A stretch of 64,000 nucleotides of DNA from Tupaia tana (taxonomy: Eukaryota; Chordata; Mammalia; Scandentia; Tupaiidae): NCBI GenBank assembly GCA_026018925.1, contig JAKSZU010000027.1, positions 2,489,531-2,553,530 of the forward strand, given 5' to 3'. Under the pieces are notes generated by a model that saw only the letters and a list, made by a program, of their open reading frames with translations, was not told where the DNA came from and searched no databases. The stretch's first letter is position 1, and each line of letters opens with the position of its first letter. The position numbers and the translations under genes were made by a program. Of the stretch, positions 34,601-46,900 are shown piece by piece.

Positions 34601-37600
34601 GAGAGAGCGAAGCCTTGGGAAGGCGTAGCCTGAACCCCGAGGGCTCCAAAGGGGGTGGGATGGCCAGGACGGCCATCGAGGGGACGCAGCTGAGGGTGAC
34701 TGTCCTCCGTGCACTGAAGCCGAGATTTCCGTCTAGTTCCTGGGAGCCTCCGGAGCAGACAGACGGGTGAGGATTGCACCTGCGAGGGCCTCACTCTCCC
34801 ACTGCCCTCTCACACTTCTGAATGAGGTTAACTGAAAAGCAGCCAGAAACGGGCGTCAGCCATTGTGACAACACTGTTCTGCATCCACAGATGTTCTGGG
34901 TGCAGACGTTTTAATCAGAATCGTCACCTTCCAGAGAGAACTCCTTTTTCTTTCTTTTTTACAGCTTTTGCCTCAGGGCAGGCGTGCTCACTGTGAGAGA
35001 GAGAGGAAGACAAAGAGAGAAATCCGCCCCGGGGGTGGCCACGCCGCAGTCCCTTCTCCTCCACCCTCCTCTCGGGATCTTGGGCACGCACGCACACACA
35101 TGCGTGATTTTCAAGCCACCGGGTTCAGGACTTGAACAGTGGCCGGCCATGTGGGAGTTCAGCGACGTGGCTGCTATGCCATCTGCTCCCTTGAAGCTCA
35201 CTGAGTTGCTTGTTCATCGTCAGGGCTGGACACCCCCTGAATGCAGCTCCAGACGCGGCTTACACGTCTACACCACACCGAAGGCCGTGCAGCCTGCTCG
35301 TGTGTTCCTGCCCTCTGCCATAGTCCCCAGCGGAATCTCCAAACCCGTCTAAGCGCTGCTCGCAGGAGGGGACCCCAGGTCGGTGCATCCGAGGGCAGGC
35401 TGCTCTCGGCCCAGATCAGGCCAGGATGACCAGCGGCTGACACCGTGACCTACGCCTGCCCCTCCGCAGTCCGTAGTGGTTACTCAGCCTGCCAGCCACA
35501 CGTGGCGTGGCTCCCGGGAACAGCACACCCCAGCACCAACCCCCTCGCTGACACAGGGACCCGGCGGGTGCCAGTCTCCCACCCCCCCTCAGCAGGACGC
35601 TCCCACACCCCTGCTCGGGCTCCCTCCCACTCTCCCACCTGCCACAGCTATCGGGGCTGGCAGGGTCCAGGCCAGAAGGCAGGCAGAGGCCTGGCCCGGG
35701 AAGGCCTGCCCACGGTCAGGACCACCAACGGCACCCCAAAGAGCCACCCGGCCAGACCCAGCCACGGGGTCTTCATGCTCAAGGAGACGGAACCCCTGAG
35801 ACGACGCTGTTGTAGATGAAGTGTAGGAGCTGGCAGGTCCAGTGCCGTCAGAGACAGGGCGGAGTCCGCCCCGAGAGCCCGCCAGCCCTCCCTCCCTCAG
35901 CCCCAGCATGCTCCCCGACTGCAAGCTAACTACAGACTGGGTAGCTGTGTCCCCAAGCCGGCGGGCACTTCTGGGGCACCTCTGCCCACGTTCATCTTCT
36001 GCCCCTGCCCCGGCATCCACGCCGCCACCCCAGGACACAGAGCAGCGGTGCCCGTGTCCGAGTCTGAAACACACACGCAGTCAGCCGAGGCCCTCTCTGC
36101 ACCCCGGAGAGGCCAGCGCGGACCCAGGCCGGAAAGGTGTGCTGTCACCGCCCACAAGTTCTGACAGGCAGTGCCGCTTTGTGCCCCAGGTGGAGGAGGA
36201 GGAGCAGAGGTGGCCTGGGCCGCGGCCTCCTCCGCCCACAGCCCCTGGGCAGTCCTGCTCCTCCTCCTCTCCGGTGGGGGCCAGGGGGCTGACGTCCCTT
36301 CTCCCAGACCCTGCCTGGCAGGGACAGCCCTCTCTACCCTGCCGAGGCCTGCTCCCCACAGACAGTCCCACAGCACCGTGTGCCCCAGTGGGCACAGCTT
36401 CCCAGGCCCCGGGGCGGCCGCCCTTCACAGTAAAGCCAGGCCTGAGCGGAACCGGCCCCGAGGGCGAGGACAGCTGGGTCACCGTGAGGCTGGCCGGTGC
36501 CAAATGGGGGAAGTTTACTGCTGGAGCCAACAATGGCCATTGTTCAGTCTGTGACCTTTTCAGTGTGGAGTGTCCCGGCCATGTTCGCTCCCGGGGAGCC
36601 TCGGTTCTGCTCCAAAGATGCAGAATTACAGCAGGGACGCAAGGACATGTCCTGGGCCACCGGGCCTGGCTTTGGCTGTCACACGGGCGAACGGTGATTA
36701 CAGGCCAGCTAACCAGCGCTGCACATCTGTGGGTCTCCATGACTGAAGCTCATGAAATCGGTCCTTGATGCATTCCGTAATCAGGTACTGCTTCGCTATC
36801 TCTCGGCCACACGGTTCTTCCTTTACACTCAAAACTATGCCACTGGGTTGAGTAAAAGCGCCACCGGAGACGGGGAAGAGACTCACTACACATCATATCA
36901 AAAATAATAACAACAGCTATTTCCAACAACTGCTTTAAACCAATCATGGGAAAAGGCATTTTTACAGCAGCTGGGGAATGTGTAAAAGGGCAGGAAACCG
37001 GGGGACATGAAGAGTATTAAGTTAGGTGTAAAACCTGATCTTTTAAATGGTCTGTTAGCGATCTACACTGACGCCTTCAGGAGTAAAGTAACTGGGAACA
37101 GCCTTCATCCTTAAACGCCACAGGGAATTACCGATCGTGGATGGTCGGTGCTGGTGACAGGCACATGGCGTCACTGATTCTACCTCTGTAGGTACTTGAG
37201 AAATTCCACCATAAAAAGTTACAAAGAAACGTATTTACTTGCTACACAATCAAGAAAATGCTACTCGCTGAAAGTAGAGAGAAAACAAACGTCTGTAACT
37301 CTGTCCTTCCTGAAGGCAAAGCATCCAATAAATGAAACAAATACACGGAAGGAAACAAAGTAAAATTGGCAAAGAGGGGAGGGAAAGAGCCAAAATGTCA
37401 CTCAAACAAGAGACAGGAGGCCAGGGGGACGGGCTCCGGTACCCTGGCCCACACGCGATCTTTAAGATGCACCGAGGGACCGGCAGGTGGCGCAGTGGTC
37501 AAACACTGGACTCCCACATGGCCGACTGCAGCTCGAGTTCCAGACCCAGCGGCTTCAATATCACACCAGGTGTGTGTGTGTGTGTGTCTGTGTGTGTGCC

Positions 37601-40600
37601 CCAAATTCTAAGAGGCGAATGGAGGCGAAGGGACTGTAGTGTGGCCGTCCTCCTGGGGGCGGAGGTGATTTCTCACTTTCTCTCTCTCTGTTTCTCTGGT
37701 GAGCACAAAGCCCATGACATGCACGTATGCACACATGCATGCATGCATGAATAAATAAATAAATAAATAAATGCATTAAAACACAGAGGCCAGTATCAGC
37801 CGCAACATGCCCTCCACCCAGAAGTCCTCTCCAACCTCAGTCTCTTTTACAATGATTCAGAGCCCTCAGCTGTTCCTAGCAAAGGGAGAGAGAGCGAAAA
37901 CAGAAAACGGAAGCCCACCCACTTACAATTTCAAAGCACGTGGTCACAGCAAAGCACTTTCCACCCACACCAAAACCAGACTGCAGGCACCTGACGGCAC
38001 TTGAACTCAGGGCCCCTGACCCCTTCACAGCCAGCACCAAGACAAACACACGCCCTCCGCAAGCCCCTCGGGGGTGTCCTGCCGTTCTCCACCCACCTCC
38101 GTACCCTGGCCTGGGGCTGCTTCCCGACTCCTGCAGACACAGACTGTTCTGCTGAGAGAGGCTGCGAGCTGGCTGCTGGCTCCCCACAGTACAGCGTTCC
38201 CAACTGTGGAAAACGGTTCTCGAATGGGCAGCGGGCACGTGCACTTGTGAGGAGCACCCCAGAGGGGAAGGGCCATGCCGTAATCCCTTCTTCTCCACAC
38301 TGCTGGGGCGTCCGCACACACATTCCCGGCCGTTCTCAAACCACTGGGGCCAGGTTTCGAACCACAATCAGCCATGACTCCCTTAACCACTAGGTTTGGT
38401 GCTGGCCTTGGGAACACCCTTAAACCAGAATGATCACCACTCCCTGCTTAGTGCCGCTCAGACTTGGGAACAGTTCTCGTGTGGGAAACCCCTTGCTCAG
38501 TCCGCGGGTCTGGGGAATGCCCTTCCTCTGGTTTCCGCGGTCCTTAGAGTTCTCTGCACCCAGGACACTCCACTCCTAACCGTGAGCTCTGCACTGCCGC
38601 CTGGTGGAACATAAACCAGTCGCCACGCTGGCCCTGGGCTGCGTGGTCACTTTCTGGTCCGTCCCTGAAACACGCTTGTTGCATGGAGAGAATTCCGCTG
38701 TTTGGGTGTGGTGTCATGTGCCACCTACTGAAAACACACACCCTAAGTGTCGCGGCACACGACGGGACACCTGTCAACCCGTCTGCGTGAGGACCTAAGC
38801 CCTATGCTGTGCTCCTGGACTCCACGTCGAGGGAAGGCACGCGCTAACGTGGTATAAGCCGTGTGCCTCTTGGTGTAGAGAAATTCATCCGACTCTTACA
38901 GGTAGGATTTTTTTAAGAATTATGTATTTTTTTTATTTATTTATTATTTTTAAAAATTTGACATGGGGCACTCACCAGAGAGAGGCTGGGGGAGTGGAGT
39001 GAGAACGCAAGCCGCCAGGCTGAGGACTCAGACTGCGGTCGGCTCTGCGGGAGCCCCGTGCTCCAACCACCATGGACCTGCTGGCCCCAGGCAGGTTTTA
39101 TTAAAGGGGAAGCGGGAAGGAGGAGGCGGGGAAGGAGAAGTGCAAGGACAGGGAGGCAGGCAGGGAGCCTCTCCCCACCCCTGCCCTCCCCACAACGAGC
39201 CCAGAAAGGAACAGGAAGGTGTGCCACAGTGCCAGGAGTGTCGCCATCTGGCCAAGGCCCAAAGCTTGTGGCCAGCTTGGTGACACAGAAAGGCCAGATC
39301 TTGTTACCGAAACAGCAGCAGGAACACATCCTCTATTCTGATTTTCTTCAACTAAAACCTTTACCGCCCCACTGCTCTCTCCAGGCGAGGCCTGCGGCTT
39401 ACCGAGGGGAAGGGACAGGGTTACTGGTGTCATTACAGTCATTTTATCGAAAGTAGAGAATAGTTCAAAAGAAAACGGCAGCAGAAGAGCTTCGCGGCTT
39501 CAGAGAACACCACCCCACACTCAGCGTCCTGGCCCCCGACGCCCTGGTGACAAACCACGCCCGCAGCTTCGGGAAGCACATCGTCCACCGGGAGGCACTT
39601 TCCAAGAATCAGCCATGCATCCATGACAAGCGAGGAGGCCAAGGATCATCTGTGACAAACTTCCCGCTGACCAGGAGGCTGTCAGGCTGAGCCTCTGTTT
39701 GCAAGCTGCCCCCATTCCTGGCTCCCCACCACTGGCCACGCAAGAAGGGGTCAGGCAGCTCATTCCGGGAACCGCAGGCCAGCCACACCGCCCACCCCCA
39801 CTCCAGCCCCAGCCCCTGCCAGAGCCAGCTCCAGGGGGTGGGGTGATGCCTCCAGACCGACTGACGCTAGAGCCCCAGCGGGGTCAGCAGCCTTCCGCCT
39901 GGGTCACAGGCTGCCACCACCTCTTCCCGACCCCGTCCCAGCCCAAGCTTCTAGGCTTCCAGACACAGCAGCTCCTTCCCCAGAGCCTGCACCCTGGGGG
40001 GAGCCCCAGGCGAGGCTGAGTTAAGAATCTGCTCTCCTTCGGGGACATCAGTCCCTGGGCCCACCATGGGCAGGTGCCGTCACTTCCCTGGCCTGCCCTG
40101 AGCTCGGGCAGGGATGACGCAGTTCCCAGGCACTGGCCTGTGACCACCCAGAGGGAAGGTGACCAGGGCACAGGGGGATGTGGGGGCCAGCCCCGGTCCC
40201 CAGGTCCCCACCGTGAGAACTGCCAGGAGGGGCCAGGACAGAGGGAGGCAGGAGCAGCTGGGCTGCGTCCAGGGCTGGGCAGACTGCCAGGAGGAGGCAG
40301 CTCCCCAGGGCCTTGGACAACTGGACTCGAATCCCCTCAGCCACCCCTGCCCAGAAAAGCCAGGGCACACAGGGAAATAACACGGGTGACCTCCAATCTG
40401 CTTTCACACCTGCCAGCCAGGGATGTCCCCGCGAGTGTGTGTTCAGGACAGACAGTGACAAAAGGCCTCCGAGGTGCCCAGCCCAGGACCAGGTAGACCA
40501 GGCCCCGACCACCACCACCCCTCGCCAGGCCCTTTTAAAAGAGACTGGAGAGGGAGGACCACGCCACGCTCCCACCACTGCCGTCAGGCTGCGTGGCCCG

Positions 40601-41040
40601 TGGAGGTGAGTACAGAGCACCTGCCCGCACAGACCCAGAGCTGAGGGGGCCTCGTAAGCCAGGGCCGTGGCAGCGTGACCCGAGCCTCCTTCTGTTTTCC
40701 TGCAAAGTGTAAAATCAGAACAACTCCCTCGGCATGAAGAGTGCTGGGCCGTGCCAGGACAGAGTCAGGACTGTCCACTCCCTCCTCCCGTTTTTGGTCT
40801 CCAACTCCCCTTCTCCCAGTTCTGCCACAGACCAGCCCCGGCCCTGAGTTCTCGCAGGTGACGGCCCACTGAGCACGGGAGCCCCCCCGCAGCAGGCTTC
40901 CGGGCTGTTTCCTAATGGCCGGACAGCGCGTGTGCTGGTCAGAGCGAGTCAGAGAGAAAGCACCCTTCCTGAGGGCTGCTCACGCCGCAGTCCCTTCTCC
41001 TCCATGTCTCCATCCCCTCGGGATTTGGGGTACGCGCACG

Positions 41041-41071
<31 letters not shown>

Positions 41072-43928
41072 ACACACGCCTGGCAAGGTTTCCAAGCCAC
41101 CGCAGCCAAGATTCTAACTATGGCTGGCCATGTGGGCTCCAGCTCCCTAACCACTAAGCCCCAGGGCTGGCCCTACCTTCCACATTTAAAAGGGTGAACT
41201 CCCAACCCCCAGAGCCATTGGGAGCCCGTTCTCACTAACTGCTGGTCCAGGCGATTATTTTTAAAAGCCAAGCCCCTGGGACCAGCAGTTGCGTAATGGC
41301 TATGTCGGTGTCTTAAACTCACGCCGGGCGCATGTGCGCGCGTGTCCAAGATCCCGAGAGGAGAATGGAGAAGGGATTGCGGCGTGGCCATCCCCCCGGG
41401 GGTTGATTTCTTGCTTTCTGTCTCTCTGTCTCTCTCTGTCTGGCGAGCACACACGCCCTATAACAAAAACCTCTCCAAAAAAAAAAAGAAAAGAAAAAAA
41501 AAAAAAAAAAGCCAGGCCCCAAGCCACGGTGACAGCAGCCGGGATCCGGGGTGCCAAGGAAGCAAGACCCCTCCGCTGCTCAGCTCTCAAGTCACAGGCC
41601 CGCCCCTAGGACTGCCGTAGCCGCACACCGCTGGCAGACGGGCTGGCAAAGACGTCGGCACAGCCTTCAAAGCCAGCCTGAGCTCAAGCACAAACTCTCC
41701 AGTAAGCCGATGCCAGTTCCCGGGGCCCCCAGCTGGTGAGGAGGAGGGTGCCGTGTTCTTGCTCCCCCTGACAGATCTGGACTTGATGCTTGTGTGTTTC
41801 AGGTTTGACCGCCAGCGGGTGCGTGTGCACACAAGAAGGGGTGCGGAAGCTCCCCGTGGCAAGTCCTGCTGTAGCCCTTCTCTGCTCCTCCGGCCCGGCA
41901 GGATCTGGGGCGCACACCCACCACGTTAATCAAGCCAGGGCCAGGGTTCAACCACAGGCAACCACGTGGGACCCGACTTTCCACACGGCGCGTCACTGCG
42001 ACGGGCTGGCCCTGGACTTGATCCGCCAGACCGCAGGGCCGTCGGGCTCTTTGGGGGACGTCACGTGAACCTCAGGAACAACCCGGTCAGCGCACAGACT
42101 GACGGACAGGTCCGACCTCTACTGGCCGGCCACCGTAGGTCTCTGCAAATCCTCGGCAGGAAGCCGAGCTGCAGAAGAGGCTGTTTTCTTGGGGAGCCCC
42201 TCTGCTGTTCGGCCGAGATGAGGTGGAGCAGGTGGACGTGGGTTTCTAGACAGAAAGCCATGGCTACGGCGGGGGCCCTGACGGGGAGGGAAGGAAGCGT
42301 GCCCGGCCCCCGGCCCTCGGCCCCCGGCAGGCGAGGTGCTGGGGCTCACTCCCTCCTCTGCTCCATTTTCCAAGTGTTCTAATGAAGCTGAACCCAGACC
42401 CACGGGGTCCTGCTGCCGAACACACCAGGTCCTCGGAACGGCTCACGGGCAGCCCGAGCTGGTCTCCACTCAGGACCAGGAGGTGCTGGTGTTCGGCCGC
42501 TGCCCCTGCGAGGCACGTGCCAGAACTAGGACACTCTGAGGGCTTCCCGAGACACGTCCCTGCGGTGCACACGCAGAGTCACTGACAGAGGAGGGGGACA
42601 GCCAGAGGAGAAAACAGGAAGCCCCGCTCGGCAGCGGTGGAGGTAGACCGGATACCCCAGGAAGGTCAGAGGAACATTCTACACAAACAAGCTCGTCCCT
42701 CGGGCCGGCCGAGTCCGGAAACCCCCAACCACAGAGGTGAGTGTGACATCCGGGCCGGCCTCGGCCTGAGTTCGTCCGGCCCCTTGGCTACAGACTAGCG
42801 AGGGCCCTCGCAGCGAGGGCTCAGGGTCATGCCGAACTGTCCCCGTCTTCCTTCCCACCCTCCAGAAGGGAGACGCTCGCGGGCAGAGTGCCCTCAGCAC
42901 CCCTTGGGCTCTGGCCACTGGGAGTCAATGACCCCGGGGCCCAGGCACTACCGAGCAGACGTGGTGACCCACCGGCTGGCCCAAGGGCCCAGCAACTGGC
43001 GTGAGAGCTGGCCTTACTGGCGAAGGGAGGGGTGCCAGGGCGGAGGGCTGCCATGCCCACCTCCCTGCAGGCCCGGAGCCCCCCAGTGCAGCGCCCTCCT
43101 CCCTTCGCCCCATCAAAGAGGATGGGGCTCAGATGACAGCTAGGACCCCCAGGCCAACTGCACTGCCCACCCGTGAGAGGCGGACCGGCCCGACGGAGCG
43201 GGGGCCAGTCCTCCCTGTCTTCTCTGGGCACTGAGCGCCGAGGCAGGGAGGGGAAGGAGAGGCCCCACGGCGAGAAGCTGTGTCCACGGGGGCAGGGAGG
43301 GACGCTGGCCTGTCAGTGTCCCCCAGCCTCGTCACCCTCCTGTCCACTCACTCGACACCAACACCTGCATGTCCTGAAACCGCAGACATGACAGTGGACA
43401 GACCCGCGTCCCCGTCACCCCAGGGCGTCCCTCGTGTCCGCGGTACGCCGTGACAGAGGAGAAGGGACACGATGAGGGCAGGCGGGGTGGCGGGGGCGCG
43501 GCCAGGAGCTCCCGTTTTAGCCTGAGGAGGCCTCGCTGACACGGCGACATCTGAGCTAGCCTGAGGAGGGGCGGGGTCGGGACGATGCCAGCGGGAACAC
43601 AGGCTCCGCATCAGCACGGCCAGGCGGGACACGTCGCAGCTGCCACCGCCGCCGGAGGTCCCTGAGCCAGCTCTCTCCCAGCCTGAGCAGGGACCAGGCA
43701 GGAAAGCCCCAGTAGGGAGGCCACACCACCGCCCAGGGGCGCTTCACAGACCACTGTCGGCACGGGCCCAGGGACTGCCTTCAGTAGGTGTTTGGGGGTT
43801 AAAAGGAATCAGGTTAAAGACCTTCGAAAGAGCTGGTCTTGCAGCCTAGTTGCTAAGGGAGCTGAATCCCATGTAGCCTACCACGGTTCAAATCCCAGCC
43901 CTGGCAGCTTGGAAAACACTCCAGGCAC

Positions 43929-43963
<35 letters not shown>

Positions 43964-46900
43964 TAAGATCCTGAGAGGAGAATGGAGGAGAAGGGACTGT
44001 GGCATGGCCATCCCCTCTGGGGTGGTTTCTCACTTTCTGTCTCTGTTTCTCCTGTGAGCACACCCTACAGCAAAAACCTCGTGAAACAAAAAAGAGGAGG
44101 AGATTCCCTGACCTCTTCAGTAGTTGTCCAGCCCTCACACTGCCAGAGTCCCCACAGCTAGCCGGAGCCCTTCATCAGCCCCAGGTCAGGAGCAGGAAGC
44201 ACACTCGGGGCGTTTGGGGCACAGACCCCCGAGAGGGATGCCCAGGAAGTGGGCCCGTGGGGACAGGAAGGAAGCTTGTAGGGAAGCCACCTCCTCTCTG
44301 GACACCGGAGTGGGCGGGGCCCAGAGGGGGCAGGCGGAGCGTGGCCACACCTGGTGGGACACAATCAGATGAGGACTGGGGTACGCGGTTTCAGGCAGCC
44401 ACACGGCTAGGGACAAAGGCCACACCTTGGCAGGGTCCAGCCAGAAGCCTCGCTCAGGCCACGGAGGGCGCGCCCTGAACCCATGTGTGGACTCTCAGGA
44501 GAGCGGCAGCGCAATGCGGGGGTGACACTTCAGGGGAGCGTGGACCAGGAAACGAGAGGGACGATGGCGGTCTGACTCCTCTCCCCTGGGGTCAATCCTC
44601 ATTCGTTCCGAGACGCTGCGGCCTGACTCTGAAGGGCTCACGCTGTGGCTGTCCTGCGCTGCGCCCGGTAGCAGGCCTGCACTGGCGCTGGTGCTCAGAA
44701 ACTGGCAGCACTGCCCCTCGGCGTCTGCAGACAGCTCCTTCCATCACGCCTGGGGAGGAGCAGCAGGCAGGCGGTCCCTCGTGTCCGCGGTACACCATGA
44801 CGAAGGAGAAGGGCGAGGGCCACTGACACCTTAAGGGCCTCAGGACAGCATGGCCGGCCTTCGGTTAAGCCCACACCCGCTGGGTCACACTCCGGGAGGC
44901 CATTGGTTTAGTGACGGTAGAAGAGCATGATGCTACACGGGATTACAGACTTCACAGTGTGTCCCGTCCCTCCTCCTCCCAGTTCCGAGTCTGTGACGTA
45001 AAGAATAAGGTAAGGCAGCAGCGGGCAGCACACTGGAACGAGCTGTGCAGGCTGGGCGGCATGGCGGTTGAAGTGGCTGGTTCTCACGAGGCCAGCTGTG
45101 CAGTTCGAGTTCCAGATCGGCAGCCTGAGAAGCATGCTGGGCCCCTGTGCACGTGTGGCCGAAATCCCAAAGGACAAAGGGCGGGGAAGGGACTGGCATG
45201 GCGTGCCTCGTGGGGGGCGCTTTCTCACTTTCCTCTCTCGCTCCCTCTCTCCCCCTCTCCAGCAAGTACACACGCTCTCTAGCAAATCCACGAAATGAAT
45301 GAACCAGCGCAAACTCGTAGTGACCTCTCCTTGCCTGTCTCTGTCACAGAAACCACTGGGAGAGCGAATGGCCAGGGAGCTAGGAATTTGCTCACCCGGG
45401 TGATGGGTCCTAAGCCTGGTCAAGTCAACCACTTCCACCCACTGACGATGCTCGGCCTTGTTAGGTTGACACGACGAAACCACAGGGACGACCTGATGTT
45501 TGTCAGTGAGCTACGACTTGCACAACGGCTCGTGTCTTGGGAACTCTGAGCTCCTAAGATGCACCACGGGGTTAGCGCTCCGTGAAGAGACACCAGCTGA
45601 GAAGCCCACATGCGCTGAGGAACGTGGGTAACCCCCAGCCCAGGCCAGGCACCCAGGGGGCACGAGAACTGCTGGGGCTCCTCCCACGCCCTCCCTGGCC
45701 CTCCAAGGCTGGGAGGTGACACGGCCGCACACTGCATCCCATCGAGGCAGACGGGAAGGTGCGCTCTGAGACGGGACCAGTTTCCACGCAGCCCCAGCAA
45801 CGGCCTGGCCCCATCCTCAGCTCTTCCCTGGGCTCCAGGACAAAGGGCCAGTGTCTCAAGAGAAGCAAAAGGCTAAAGACCCGCTGTGGCTCGAGTGCCT
45901 GCCATGCCTGCAAGTGCCGGTGCTGCAACGGCTGGCAGGGTACGGAGACGGACTCCCGGTGCAAGTGAAAGGGGGATGCAGGGCCGGTGCTGCAGCAGCT
46001 GGCAGGGTACGGAGACCAACTCCCGGTGCAAGGGGGAAGGGGGATGCAGGGCCGGTGCTGCAGCAGCTGGCAGGATACGGAGACGGACTCCCGGTGCAAG
46101 TGAAAGGGGGATGCAGGGCCGGTGCTGCAGCAGCTGGCAGGGTACGGAGACCAACTCCCGGTGCAAGGGGAAGGGGCGATTCAGGGCCTGTGAGGAGCAG
46201 GAGTCAGGGTACGGAGACCAACTTCCAGTGCAAGGGGGAAGGGGCGATTCAGGGCCTGTGAGGAGCAGGAGTCAGGGTACGGAGACGGACTCCCGGTGCA
46301 AGGGGAAGGGGCGATTCAGAGCCTGTGAGGAGCAGGAAGGGACAGGGACGAGCAGACGCGCAGACAGCTGCCCTGCTCGCGTGACGTCGACGGGACCCTA
46401 TGAGACTGGCAGCCGCGCCCGGACCTCCAGCCCGTGAGCTGATCAACCTGTTCCAGGACAGCACCAGGTTACGGTACGGTAACGGTGTGTCCCCCGAAGG
46501 TTCCCGCTTTGGAATCTGGTCTCGGTGGGAAGTGGCTGGATCACGGGGGCACAGGCCTCCCGAATCAGTGCCGTGCCCCGGAGCCGAGTCCAGGCTCTCC
46601 GGAGGAGAACTCGGCTCCCACCGACGGCTGTTAGAAGGAGCCGCCCACACCGTCTCTGTGTGCACCGGCACCCTCTGCTTTGGTGGGTCGTGTTGTTGCC
46701 AGCCAGATGCTGGCTGCAAGCCCCTGAGCCTTCAAGCCACCAGAACCACGAGTCAGATCAGCCCCACTTCCGGTACAGCCCCCAGGGGTTTCCGTTAGCA
46801 ACGCAGTAGCGACCAAGACAGCCAGACAGTGAGGGCTGCGGTGCGCGAGGGAGGGGGTCACGCGGCCCTGCTGCCGAGTGCTGTCGCGCGGGGGGGGGGT

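Noticed and set aside
35842..36768. 308-codon + open frame in an SH3BP5 intron
   Set aside because: GC-rich Pro/Ser-rich chance frame with no domain, no splice context and overlapping - strand frames of similar length.
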